From Halogeometricum rufum (GTDB lineage: Archaea > Halobacteriota > Halobacteria > Halobacteriales > Haloferacaceae), in NCBI RefSeq assembly GCF_900112175.1, contig NZ_FOYT01000002.1, forward strand, positions 248,001 to 312,000: DNA of 64,000 nt, read 5' to 3'. The translations under genes were made by a program, and so were the position numbers. The notes under the pieces were generated by a model. The model was not told the origin of the DNA and ran no database searches. It saw only the letters and a program-made list of their open reading frames with translations. Below are positions 18,095 through 26,080 of the stretch, one piece after another (the first letter of the stretch is position 1; each line of letters opens with the position of its first letter).

Positions 18095-18508
18095 TCAGAC
18101 GTCGAAGACGACGTACGCCTCCCAGCCGTCGTCGGTCTCCTCGACGCGCATCTCGGAGTACGTGACGGCCTTCACCTCCCGGGCGTCCACGGCGTCGAGG
18201 GGGACGCCGCGGGCGGACCCCGAGAGCGTCCACGCGCCGTCGCTTCGGCGTACAGACGCCTCGTTGTCCACCGGGAGTACGGCGCGAACGTCGCGTTCGA
18301 AGATGAGTTCGTCGAGGTAGTCGAACAGGAGGGCCTCGACGCTCTCGGCGTCGACGTCGACCGCGAAGCGGTCCCCACCCGCCTCGGGAATCGCGTCGCA
18401 CCCGGCCGCCGCGAGTCCGTCGGCGACGGCGGCGAACAGCGCATCGAGCGTCGGCGCGGACGCGGCGACGGCCACGTCGGCGGTGTGGTCGCGGAGTTCG
18501 AAGCTCAT
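18095..18508 (-). CDS. Archease (RtcB activating factor)
   Basis: The 137-residue protein has the archease signature FELRDHTADVAV at the N-terminus and acidic residues in FDYLDELIFERD and REVKAVTYSEMRVEE that form the metal site. Archease speeds RtcB guanylylation and lets it turn over. Archease and rtcB are often neighbours; here two other minus-strand genes lie between them. Confidence 0.95.
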   Translation of the reverse strand: MSFELRDHTADVAVAASAPTLDALFAAVADGLAAAGCDAIPEAGGDRFAVDVDAESVEALLFDYLDELIFERDVRAVLPVDNEASVRRSDGAWTLSGSARGVPLDAVDAREVKAVTYSEMRVEETDDGWEAYVVFDV

Positions 18509-18709
18509 GCCGTGTGGTCTTTGTCGCCGCCGCCCTCTCTCTTCCGGTCGGCGCGCCGGTTCGCCGCCCTCGGTGAGGGCGATGGGGCCGGCGACAGAAG
18601 GGGACGACGGCGGGAATGGAGACGGAAAGAGACGGCGCCGCCGCCGGCCACGACGGCCCGACTTCCCGCCCCGACGAACCTTCGTGACTCGCTGACGACG
18701 ACGGTGGAG

Positions 18710-18717
18710 TTATATTT
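18710..18717 (+). promoter_or_regulatory. TATA element of the GNAT gene
   Basis: TTATATTT lies 22-29 nt before GTG 18739 and argues for that start over the GTG at 18718, which would overlap the TATA region. Confidence 0.6.
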
Positions 18718-18738
18718 GTGACCACTCTACCGGTCGGT

Positions 18739-19215
18739 GTGAGCGTCAACGTGGAGAAGCGAGTGGACGAACCCGGGTCCGCCGAACACGCCGAGGAGGC
18801 GTGGGAACTCAAAGAGCGCATCCGGACGTCCGAGGGCGTGCTGAAGCAGCGACGCGGCTTCTTCATGGACGCCTACCGCCGCGCGACGACGCACCTGTTC
18901 TTCGAGGACGACACGCTCATGGGGTTCGCCTCCACGCGACGCGACGGCTACATCCTGTTTCTCGCCGTCGCCCCCGAGGCCCGCGGGAAGGGCTACGGCA
19001 AGCGACTCGTCGCCGAAGTCGCCCGCGACCACCGCTCGGTCTCCTGTCACGCCCGGACGACGAACGAGGACGCCCTCTCGTTCTACGAGCACATCGGCTT
19101 CGAGATACAGCGCAAGATAGGCAACTACTACGAGGACGGCGGCGACGCCTACTACCTCCGCCTCGGCGAGAAAGCGAGCATCCGCGAGAAGTTCTCCGAC
19201 CTGTTCCGACGGTAG
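18739..19215 (+). CDS. GNAT family N-acetyltransferase
   Basis: Starting at GTG 18739 (SVNVEKRVDEPG) the product has 158 residues. The GNAT acetyl-CoA site is visible as ILFLAVAPEARGKGYGKRLVAEVA (motif A, R/Q-x-x-G-x-G/A) with motif B at NEDALSFYEHIGFEI. The layout resembles RimI-like protein N-terminal acetyltransferases or small-molecule acetylases. It is monocistronic and convergent with the next gene. Confidence 0.87.
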   Translation: MSVNVEKRVDEPGSAEHAEEAWELKERIRTSEGVLKQRRGFFMDAYRRATTHLFFEDDTLMGFASTRRDGYILFLAVAPEARGKGYGKRLVAEVARDHRSVSCHARTTNEDALSFYEHIGFEIQRKIGNYYEDGGDAYYLRLGEKASIREKFSDLFRR

Positions 19216-19231
19216 CGAACGCGAACGCGCC

Positions 19232-19519
19232 TCAGACGTCGTCGACCAACTCTCCCAGTCGTTCCACCGGAAGCGCCTGGAGCGTCTCCGTGTCGAGTCC
19301 GTGACGCTCGATGGTCTGCGTCACGCGGAACGCGGCGTCGTCGTCCTCGACTCGGAAGCGGACGTCGAAGTCGTAGGGACCGAGGACCGCGTGGGTGTCG
19401 AGCATCTCGCCGCCGAGTTGCTGGACGTCCTCGCGGACGGTCCCCCAGATGGAGACGAGTTCCTGCGGGTTCTGGTACTCGGCCTCGTCGACGTCGACGT
19501 GCGCGATGTACGTCGGCAT
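19232..19519 (-). CDS. GYD-domain small protein
   Basis: ATG 19519 (MPTYIAHVDVDE) gives 95 residues. The pattern of an N-terminal strand, a helix with REDVQQLGGEMLDTHAVLGPYDFDVRFRVEDDDAAFRV and a C-terminal helix is that of GYD (DUF1330/dimeric alpha-beta barrel) proteins, where GPYDF is the diagnostic turn. These are small, probably dimeric proteins of unknown role. It is divergent from the sugar isomerase gene, 122 nt away. Confidence 0.75.
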   Translation of the reverse strand: MPTYIAHVDVDEAEYQNPQELVSIWGTVREDVQQLGGEMLDTHAVLGPYDFDVRFRVEDDDAAFRVTQTIERHGLDTETLQALPVERLGELVDDV

Positions 19520-19611
19520 ATTTCCAACTCTGTTCCTGAAGGATAAAAGGCTGTATACCGTTCCGTCGTCGGGAACGCTCCTCGGGGGCGGGCGGAGACG
19601 CATCCTCAAGA

Positions 19612-19617
19612 TTTAAT
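19612..19617 (+). promoter_or_regulatory. TATA element of the sugar isomerase operon
   Basis: TTTAAT lies 25-30 nt before ATG 19642, supporting a leaderless start there. Confidence 0.6.
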
Positions 19618-19641
19618 CGAACGCCGCCTGTGGCTCCCACT

Positions 19642-20610
19642 ATGTACATCGGCGTACTTACCGTTCCGCTCGGAGGCGAATCGCTCGCCGACGCGCTCTC
19701 GTATCTGGACGACATCGGCGTGCAGGGCGTCGAACTCGGCGTCGGCGGCTTCCCCGGCGACGACCACCTCGACCGGACCGCCTACCTCGACGACGAGTCG
19801 AAGCAGGAGGAGTTGCACGACCTGTTGGCCGAACACGACATGCAGGTGAGCGCGCTGGCGACGCACAACAACCCGCTGCACCCGGACGACGAGGAGGCCG
19901 AGACGGCCGACACCGAACTCCGCGAGGCCATCGAACTCGCCGCGCAGTTGGACGTGAACACGGTCACCTGCTTCTCGGGGCTCCCGGCGGGCGGCCCCGA
20001 CGACGAGGTGCCGAACTGGATCACCGCGCCGTGGCCGTCCGAACACGCCGACGCCCACGAGTACCAGTGGGAGGTGGCGACGGAGTACTGGTCCGACGTG
20101 GCCGAGTTCGCCGACGAGCACGGCGTCGACATCGCCATCGAGATGCACCCGAACATGCTCGTCTACGAGCCGACGGGGATGCTGAAACTGCGCGAGGCGA
20201 CGAACGAACGGGTCGGCGCGAACTTCGACCCCTCGCACCTCTACTGGCAGGGCATCGAAGTCACGGACGCCATCCGCTTCCTCGGCGAGGAGGACGCCAT
20301 CCACCACTTCCACGCGAAGGACACGAAGGTGTACGAACCCGAGTCACGCGTCAAGGGCGTCCTCGACACCACGGACTACACCGACGAGGCGAACCGCTCG
20401 TGGCTGTTCCGCTCCATCGGCTACGGCCACGGCGAGAGCCACTGGAAGGACGTCGTCTCGACGCTCCGGATGGTCGGCTACGAGGGCGCCCTCTCCATCG
20501 AACACGAGGACTCGCTCACCTCCTCGCGCGAGGGACTGGAGAAGGCCGTGGACGTCCTCGGACGCGCCGTCTTCGACACGACGCCCGGCGACGCCTACTG
20601 GGCGGAGTAA
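19642..20610 (+). CDS. Sugar phosphate isomerase/epimerase (xylose-isomerase-like TIM barrel)
   Basis: The 322-residue protein is an AP-endonuclease-2/xylose-isomerase-type TIM barrel. Metal-site motifs are visible: VDIAIEMHPNMLVY (Glu), ANFDPSHLYW (Asp, His), IHHFHAKDTKV (His-x-His) and LSIEHEDSL (Glu). Members include inosose dehydratase, hydroxypyruvate isomerase and tagatose epimerases. The next gene, 57 nt downstream, is a Gfo/Idh/MocA dehydrogenase. This pairing points to oxidation and isomerisation of a polyol or keto-sugar, but the substrate is unknown. Confidence 0.88.
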   Translation: MYIGVLTVPLGGESLADALSYLDDIGVQGVELGVGGFPGDDHLDRTAYLDDESKQEELHDLLAEHDMQVSALATHNNPLHPDDEEAETADTELREAIELAAQLDVNTVTCFSGLPAGGPDDEVPNWITAPWPSEHADAHEYQWEVATEYWSDVAEFADEHGVDIAIEMHPNMLVYEPTGMLKLREATNERVGANFDPSHLYWQGIEVTDAIRFLGEEDAIHHFHAKDTKVYEPESRVKGVLDTTDYTDEANRSWLFRSIGYGHGESHWKDVVSTLRMVGYEGALSIEHEDSLTSSREGLEKAVDVLGRAVFDTTPGDAYWAE

Positions 20611-20667
20611 CGCGGCCGTCGAGGCGGACCACGAACCCCTAAGTCGGTCGGCGGAGAACCGCCGCCC

Positions 20668-21777
20668 ATGACGCTCGACGTCGCCGTACTCGGCTACCGG
20701 TTCATGGGCAAAGCCCACTCGAACGCGCTGGCGCGTCTCCCGATGTTCTTCCCGGACGCCCCCGACGTGCACCGCCACACGCTCATCGGGCGCGACGAGG
20801 AAGCCCTCGCCGACGCCGCCGACGAGTTGGGGTTCGAACACACCGCGACCGACTGGGAGTCCGTCGTCGACGAGGTGGACGCCTTCTACAACCTCGGGCC
20901 GAACCACGTCCACTCGGAACCGTCGATAGCCGCGCTGGAAGCCGACACGCCCGTCTTCTGCGAGAAACCGCTCGCGCCGACGCTGGACGAAGCCGAGGAG
21001 ATGCGCGCCGCCGCCGCCGACTCCGAGGCGATAGCGGGGTGCGCGTTCAACTACCGCTTCGTGCCGGCGATTCGCTACGCGAAGGGGCTCATCGACGACG
21101 GCGAACTCGGCGAGATTCGGCACGTCCGCGGGAGTTACATGCAGGACTGGCTGACCGACGCCGACGCGCCGTGGTCGTGGCGCAACGACGAGGAGATGGC
21201 CGGAAGCGGCGCGCTGGGTGACCTCGGCGCGCACACCATCGACCTGGCGCGCTTCCTCGTCGGCGACGCCGCCGGCGACTTCGAACGCGTCTCCGGCAAC
21301 CTCCAGACGTTCGTCGACGAGCGACCGGTCGAGGGCGGCGAGGGGACGCGCCCGGTGACGGTGGACGACGCCTACTCCGCGCAGGCGACGTTCGAGAACG
21401 GCGCGATGGGGACGTTCGAGGCGTCGCGCGTCGCCGACGGGCACAAGAACGACCACACCATCCGCATCCACGGCACCGAGGGCAGCCTGAAGTTCTCGCT
21501 GGAACGGCTGAACGAACTGGAGTACAAGGCGGCCGACCACCGGGGGTACGAGACGATTCTCGTCACCGACGGCGACGACCCGTACCTCGACCACTGGTGG
21601 CCGCCGGGGCACGTCCTCGGCTGGGAGCACACGTTCGTCCACGAGAACTACGAGTTCCTCTCGGCCGTCCGCGACGGCGAGTCGTTCGCCCCGTCGTTCG
21701 AGGACGGCTACGCGGTCCAGCGGATTCTGGACGCCGTCGAACGCTCCGACGACGGCGGCGAGTGGGTGTCGCTGTAG
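20668..21777 (+). CDS. Gfo/Idh/MocA family oxidoreductase (copy 1)
   Basis: The 369-residue NAD(P)-dependent dehydrogenase has a Rossmann N-terminus (AVLGYRFMGKAHSNALAR), the catalytic EKP motif in VFCEKPLAPT and a C-terminal beta sheet with GSGALGDLGAHTIDLARFLVG, where the Asp/His pair acts in catalysis. YRFMGKAH is typical of the sugar/inositol dehydrogenase subgroup. It lies directly downstream of the isomerase and is probably co-transcribed. Confidence 0.9.
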   Translation: MTLDVAVLGYRFMGKAHSNALARLPMFFPDAPDVHRHTLIGRDEEALADAADELGFEHTATDWESVVDEVDAFYNLGPNHVHSEPSIAALEADTPVFCEKPLAPTLDEAEEMRAAAADSEAIAGCAFNYRFVPAIRYAKGLIDDGELGEIRHVRGSYMQDWLTDADAPWSWRNDEEMAGSGALGDLGAHTIDLARFLVGDAAGDFERVSGNLQTFVDERPVEGGEGTRPVTVDDAYSAQATFENGAMGTFEASRVADGHKNDHTIRIHGTEGSLKFSLERLNELEYKAADHRGYETILVTDGDDPYLDHWWPPGHVLGWEHTFVHENYEFLSAVRDGESFAPSFEDGYAVQRILDAVERSDDGGEWVSL

Positions 21778-21817
21778 GCGGCCGGAACGGCCGAAGCGAC
21801 TTCGCTCCCGCGGGCGG

Positions 21818-22204
21818 TCAGCGAACGCAGTCCGTCGCCTTCTGCGCCCACTCGTTCGACCACCGCGAGAGGCGCGGTTCGGGAATCGCCGCCGAGTCGC
21901 CGTCGAGGAACACGCCGATGGTGGCGTCGGTGGGCAACGGGACGACGACGGCGACCAGTTCCTCGAAGTAGTGGACCGACCCGCGGAGACTGCCCGGGCC
22001 CGACGGCTGTTTCTCGTGACGCCGGACCGACTCCTGACCGATGTAGAACCGTCGAATGAGATGCGCGTGTTCGCGCGCCGCGGCGGGGTCCACGTCGGAC
22101 CGGAGATAGTGCGGTTGGACCTCCTCGTCCGCGTACTCCACGCACAGACGCAGGTCCTCGTGGAGTTCTGACCGGAGGTGCTCGACCAGATGTGCGATTC
22201 CCAT
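21818..22204 (-). CDS. Conserved haloarchaeal hypothetical protein
   Basis: From ATG 22204 the product is 128 residues. A TATA-like GTTATTTT (minus strand, 22228-22235) sits 24-31 nt upstream and fixes the start. The chain is mixed alpha/beta, starting with an amphipathic helix (GIAHLVEHLRSELHEDLRLCVEYADEE), a middle helix and a C-terminal part with FEELVAVVVPLPTDATIGVFLDG. The C-terminus is basic-aromatic (RWSNEWAQKATDCVR). I do not recognise a characterised family. Confidence 0.7.
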   Translation of the reverse strand: MGIAHLVEHLRSELHEDLRLCVEYADEEVQPHYLRSDVDPAAAREHAHLIRRFYIGQESVRRHEKQPSGPGSLRGSVHYFEELVAVVVPLPTDATIGVFLDGDSAAIPEPRLSRWSNEWAQKATDCVR

Positions 22205-22585
22205 AGCGCCCCCGACGGTACCATGCCAAAATAACCCTCGGTCCCGAGTATCAGTCCCGAGAACCGGAACCGTCTGCCCGAACCGACGGGGCGGCGACGT
22301 GACCGGCGACGACGGTGCCGAGAATGTGGCTATCGCTGCCGGTAACGGCGGACCGGCGGCGACGACGGCCTCGAGGACGCGACGGACGCCGAACGGTCCG
22401 CCGGCGAGGCGCGTGATTCGAGCACGGTCACGTTCGCTATCCGCCGAGACAAAACCGGGTTCGCGCGAGGACCGTCGGACGAGAGAGAGACGATGGCGCG
22501 GGCAGCGACGACGCGGGCGGCGGCAACACCGGGAGAACACGTCGCCGCACCCGCCGCGTCCGGCGTCGTCGCACCCGCGGCCGAA
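22205..22585. other. 381-nt intergenic spacer
   Basis: It lies between two minus-strand genes. Only the TATA-like element at 22228-22235 for the left gene is recognisable. The frames that cross it have Arg/Pro-rich shadow composition. No RNA gene or long hairpin was found by eye. Confidence 0.4.
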
Positions 22586-23440
22586 CTACACGTCGAAGTG
22601 GAGGATGCCGTCGTCGGTGATGACCTGGTCGACGAGGGTCATCGGGGTGGCGTCGTAGGCGGGGTTCTCGATGAACACGTCCTCGACGGGTTCGAGCGAC
22701 ACCTCCGCCGAGGAGCGAATCTCGTTCTCGAAGACGAACCCGCCCTCGACCACCTTCGCGCCCGACCCGACGACGGTGACGGGCACGTCCAATTGCGCGG
22801 CGGTGGCGGCGATGGGGAACGTGCCGACGCGGTTGTAGAGGGTGTCGCCGACGATGCAGTCCATGCCGACGACCACCCGGTCGCAGTCCTCGAGGAAGAT
22901 GCCGGCCGCGCCGTCGACCATCAGGTGGGGTTCGACGCGGTCCACGCCCGAGAGCGTCCGCGCCGTCTTCCGACCGAGGTAGCGCGGGCGCGCCTCGGTC
23001 ACGTAGGCGGTCAGGTGCGTGCCGGCGGCGGCGGCGGCTTCGACGGCCTCCAGCACCGTCGAGGAGTAGTCGTGAGTGAGGAACGTCTCGCCGTCCTCGA
23101 ACGTCTCCGCGGCGTGGGCGGCCGCCTGCGACTTCCCGTTCTCCACGTCCGCGACGACGCGTTCGATGGTCTCCTCGGTGAGTGCCTTCGCCTCGTCCAC
23201 CGTGGACGCCTCCCCCACGACGCCCTCCACGACCGCCTCCATCGCGTTGTGGAGCGACGCGTGCGATGGGTTCGCACGCTTCAGCGCGCCGACGTTCCGC
23301 TCCAGGTCACGCTCGTACTCCTCGACCGTCGCGTGGTCGCGGTCGAGCAGTTCCGTCAGCGCCCGGGTGGCCTTGACGGCGACGACGGAGGAACTGTGTG
23401 TCTGCATCTCCCGTATCTCCTCTATCGTGTCGTCTATCAT
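22586..23440 (-). CDS. eIF2B alpha/beta/delta-like protein (sugar-1-phosphate isomerase family)
   Basis: The 284-residue protein belongs to the eIF2B/MTNA/ribose-1,5-bisphosphate isomerase family. An N-terminal helical region (IDDTIEEIREMQTHSSSVVAVKATRAL) is followed by a Rossmann-like domain with FLTHDYSSTVLEAVEAAA, VYVTEARPR-like TAYVTEARPRYLGRKTA, and the core VVVGMDCIVGDTLYNRVGTFPIAATA where the Asp is catalytic in isomerases. Haloarchaeal members of this size are annotated as initiation factor 2B-like, while longer ones act in AMP recycling through ribose-1,5-bisphosphate. Which reaction applies here is open. Confidence 0.85.
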   Translation of the reverse strand: MIDDTIEEIREMQTHSSSVVAVKATRALTELLDRDHATVEEYERDLERNVGALKRANPSHASLHNAMEAVVEGVVGEASTVDEAKALTEETIERVVADVENGKSQAAAHAAETFEDGETFLTHDYSSTVLEAVEAAAAAGTHLTAYVTEARPRYLGRKTARTLSGVDRVEPHLMVDGAAGIFLEDCDRVVVGMDCIVGDTLYNRVGTFPIAATAAQLDVPVTVVGSGAKVVEGGFVFENEIRSSAEVSLEPVEDVFIENPAYDATPMTLVDQVITDDGILHFDV

Positions 23441-23527
23441 ACCCGCAGGTCACGGAGTCGGGACAAAGAGCTTCCGGGAAGCGTCTCGCGCCGGTTCCGC
23501 ACCGGGTCCGGCCGGACCGCCGCGCGC

Positions 23528-23803
23528 TCAGTCGTCCGTCTCGACGCCCGCCTCGGACGAAGTGCCGCCGTCCCCCGCGTCCGTCCGCTTGGCGTAGACG
23601 AAGACGGCGACGGCGGTGAGTATCCAGACCACGGCGCCGACGCGGATGGCGAAGGAGGCGCGCGCCGCCCACGTCGGGAGGGTGTAGACGAGCGAGAGCG
23701 CGGCGACGGTGGGCGACCCGACGAGGATGGTGACGACGAACGTCGTCTGCATCACCCAGCCGTAGTCGACGCCCTCGGGATTCGTTCGTTCCACGCGTGA
23801 CAC
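23528..23803 (-). CDS. Small two-helix membrane protein (DUF5822-like)
   Basis: GTG 23803 (SRVERTNPEGVDYGWVMQ) gives 91 residues. Two transmembrane helices lie at about 20-42 (FVVTILVGSPTVAALSLVY) and 47-70 (IRVGAVVWILTAVAVFVYA), followed by an acidic tail. The NPEGVDYGWVMQ-TF-VTILVG block is what I associate with the haloarchaeal DUF5822 family. The function is unknown. The frame extends upstream through a 15-nt repeat encoding RRTPA units, which I treat as non-coding. Confidence 0.7.
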   Translation of the reverse strand: MSRVERTNPEGVDYGWVMQTTFVVTILVGSPTVAALSLVYTLPTWAARASFAIRVGAVVWILTAVAVFVYAKRTDAGDGGTSSEAGVETDD

Positions 23804-23874
23804 GCCCGAACGTTGGTCGGTAGGGGCTAATGCGTGCCGGTTTTCCGGCGCGCGCCGGCGTCCGGGCGGTCGCC

Positions 23875-23929
23875 GTGCGGGAGTTCGACGTGCGGGAGTT
23901 CGGCGCGCGGGGGTTCGACGTGCGGACGG
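23875..23929. repeat. 15-nt tandem repeat, about 3.6 copies
   Basis: Units GTGCGGGAGTTCGAC start at 23875, 23890 and 23905, with a partial fourth from 23920. They lie in the divergent spacer between the DUF5822-like gene and panB, upstream of the panB TATA. Confidence 0.75.
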
Positions 23930-23991
23930 GCGACCGAGGACCGGCACGACGGGAGAACGACTGCGCCGCGTGGACGGCCGACAACGAGCGA

Positions 23992-23997
23992 TTTAAC
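23992..23997 (+). promoter_or_regulatory. TATA element of panB
   Basis: TTTAAC lies 25-30 nt before the panB ATG. Confidence 0.55.
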
Positions 23998-24021
23998 GCG
24001 GTGGGGAGGGCAGCGATTGGT

Positions 24022-24831
24022 ATGACCACGGTACGCGACGTGCGCGAGAAGGCGGGGACGACGCCGATTACGATGCTGACCGCTTACGACGCCACGACCG
24101 CGGCGGTGGCCGACGAGGCGGGCATCGACGTGCTCCTCGTCGGCGACAGCATGGGTAACACCGACCTCGGATACGACACGACGCTCCCGGTCACGGTGGA
24201 CGACGTGGCGTCGCGCACGGCCGCCGTCGCGCGCGGCGCAGACGAGGCCCTCGTCGTCGCCGACATGCCGTTCCTCTCCGTCGGCGTGGAAGAGGCCGAG
24301 AGCATCGAGAACTGCGGCCGCATGCTGAAGGAGGCGGACGCGGACGCCGTCAAGTTGGAGTCGGGCGACCACACGGTCGAACTCACCGAACGCCTCGTCC
24401 AACTCGGGATTCCCGTCATGGCTCACCTCGGCCTCACCCCCCAGCGGATGAAGGAGACGGGCTACGCCCGGCAGGGGACGACGCGCGACGAGGGCCACCG
24501 CATCCTCGACCTGGCGAGAAAGCACGAGGACGCCGGCGCGTTCTGTCTCGTCCTCGAACACGTCCCCGCGAACCTCGCGGCGCAGGTCACGGACGCCGTC
24601 TCCGTCCCGACCATCGGCATCGGGGCGGGGCCGGACTGCGACGGGCAGGTGCTGGTGGTGGACGACGTGCTCGGTCTCTCCCCGTCCGCGCCGCCGTTCG
24701 CCAAGCAGTACGGCGACCTCCGCGAACAGATGCGGGGCGCGATGGCGGCCTACCGCGAGGAGGTCGAGTCCGGCGCGTTCCCCGCCGAGGAACACAGCCA
24801 CGTCGCCGACGAACTGGACGACCTGTACTGA
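24022..24831 (+). CDS. panB: 3-methyl-2-oxobutanoate hydroxymethyltransferase
   Basis: The 269-residue protein makes ketopantoate from 2-oxoisovalerate and methylene-folate, the first step toward pantothenate and CoA. The signatures are MLTAYDATTAAVADEAGIDVLLVGDSMG near the N-terminus (metal-binding Asp), VVADMPFLSV, VKLESGDHTVELTERLVQLGIPVMAHLGLTPQ, and PTIGIGAGPDCDGQVLV. Length matches the family. ATG 24022 is set by the TATA; the open frame continues into the upstream repeat. The start lies in a divergent spacer. Confidence 0.96.
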   Translation: MTTVRDVREKAGTTPITMLTAYDATTAAVADEAGIDVLLVGDSMGNTDLGYDTTLPVTVDDVASRTAAVARGADEALVVADMPFLSVGVEEAESIENCGRMLKEADADAVKLESGDHTVELTERLVQLGIPVMAHLGLTPQRMKETGYARQGTTRDEGHRILDLARKHEDAGAFCLVLEHVPANLAAQVTDAVSVPTIGIGAGPDCDGQVLVVDDVLGLSPSAPPFAKQYGDLREQMRGAMAAYREEVESGAFPAEEHSHVADELDDLY

Positions 24832-24864
24832 GTCCGACCGACTGTTCTCGACGCGGCCCCCCGG

Positions 24865-25644
24865 CTACTCGGCGACCCGCCGGTCCACGAAGTCCCGAAT
24901 CGCGCCGTTGAACGCCTCGGGTCGCTCCAGCATCGCGAGGTGGGCGGCGCCCTCCACCTCTCCGAGTTCGCAGTCGGGTATCTCCTCGCAGAGGTACTCG
25001 TGGTACGACCGGGGCGTGAGTCGGTCGTGTTCGCCGACGAGGGCGAGCGTCGGGACGGCTATCTCGTCGAGTTCGCCGCGAACGTCGAACGCGTGGCAGG
25101 TGCGGAAGTCGCGTTCGGTCACCGCGCGTCCCACGTCGTACATCGCCTCCGCGGAGAACGTCGCGAAGTCGCCCTCGGGGTCGTGAAACAGGCGGTCCGG
25201 CTGGTGGAGAAACTCCACGGCGCGCGGGAAGTCGTCGGCCAGCCACGCCAAGAGGTCGTCGAGGACGGCCAGTTTCGCGCCCGTGCCCGCGAGGACGAGT
25301 CCCGACACGTCGAGTTCGCGTTCGAGGACGGCCGTGAGCGTTACGGCACCGCCGAGCGAATTTCCGACCAACACGGACGCGTCCACCGCCTCGGCGACGG
25401 CGACGACGTCGTCCACGTAGGCCGAACGCGCCTCGTACCCCGGTTCGGCGTCGACGTCGTCGCTCTCGCCGTGCCCGCTCAAGTCGAGCGTGGCGACGGG
25501 AAACTCGTCGGCGAGGCGGAACTGCGACTTCCAGACTGTGTGGGACCCACCGCTCCCGTGGACGAACAGGAGCGTCGGTCCCGCCGCGCCGCGGTCGGAG
25601 AAACGATACGCCGTCTCGCGGCCGTGGTGTGTGACGGTGTCCAT
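24865..25644 (-). CDS. Alpha/beta hydrolase
   Basis: The 259-residue protein has the oxyanion-hole motif LLFVHGSGG, nucleophile elbow VGNSLGG (Ser96), acid in LVGEHDRLTP and catalytic His in GAAHLAML. It resembles the esterase or C-C hydrolase branch, such as pimeloyl-carboxylesterase-like enzymes. It is convergent with panB. The substrate is not predictable. Confidence 0.9.
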   Translation of the reverse strand: MDTVTHHGRETAYRFSDRGAAGPTLLFVHGSGGSHTVWKSQFRLADEFPVATLDLSGHGESDDVDAEPGYEARSAYVDDVVAVAEAVDASVLVGNSLGGAVTLTAVLERELDVSGLVLAGTGAKLAVLDDLLAWLADDFPRAVEFLHQPDRLFHDPEGDFATFSAEAMYDVGRAVTERDFRTCHAFDVRGELDEIAVPTLALVGEHDRLTPRSYHEYLCEEIPDCELGEVEGAAHLAMLERPEAFNGAIRDFVDRRVAE

Positions 25645-25791
25645 AGCTCACGTTCACGTCGTTCGGTGATAAATCTCACACGGCGGTGCGGACGGTGGCG
25701 GGGATGCGTCGGTCGCCGCCGTTCGGTGTGAACCGCAATTCAACCGTTGCAGTCTAGACGCTCCCCCGTACAGCGGTCAACCAGCGATAGA

Positions 25792-25799
25792 TTTAAATA
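25792..25799 (+). promoter_or_regulatory. TATA element of the Hsp20-like/cdc48 operon
   Basis: TTTAAATA lies 33-40 nt before ATG 25832, implying a leader of a few nucleotides. Confidence 0.7.
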
Positions 25800-25831
25800 C
25801 TTAAGTGAATTACCTGTGGTTAGGAAGCATC

Positions 25832-26080
25832 ATGAGTACCCAACAGTTCGTCGGCGGTAACGAGCGATTCCTCCGCCGCTACGAGTACGAAGACAGCTGG
25901 GTCGTCGCCGCCGACCTCGATTCGTTCGGCGACGAGGTGGACGTGGACATCGTGGGCACGACCGCCATCGTCGTCACCGAGACGGGCGACAGAGTTACCG
26001 AAACGGAATTCGAACTTCCGGGTGAGGACGCATCGGTCACGACGAACAACGGCGTACTCACCATCACCGTCCAGAAATGA
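25832..26080 (+). CDS. Small Hsp20-like protein preceding Cdc48
   Basis: ATG 25832 ([21 protein letters not shown]) gives 82 residues. It has a beta-rich pattern: [50 protein letters not shown]. The ending GVLTITV matches the conserved GVLxI/V of alpha-crystallin domains, so this is probably a minimal Hsp20-like fold. Its TGA overlaps the cdc48 ATG (ATGA), so the two are translationally coupled. A role as adaptor or co-chaperone of the AAA ATPase is inference. Confidence 0.75.
   Translation: MSTQQFVGGNERFLRRYEYEDSWVVAADLDSFGDEVDVDIVGTTAIVVTETGDRVTETEFELPGEDASVTTNNGVLTITVQK

Noticed and set aside
23804-23947. Upstream extension of the DUF5822-like gene with repeated RRTPA
   Set aside because: The 15-nt repeat accounts for the frame; known family members begin at the later start.
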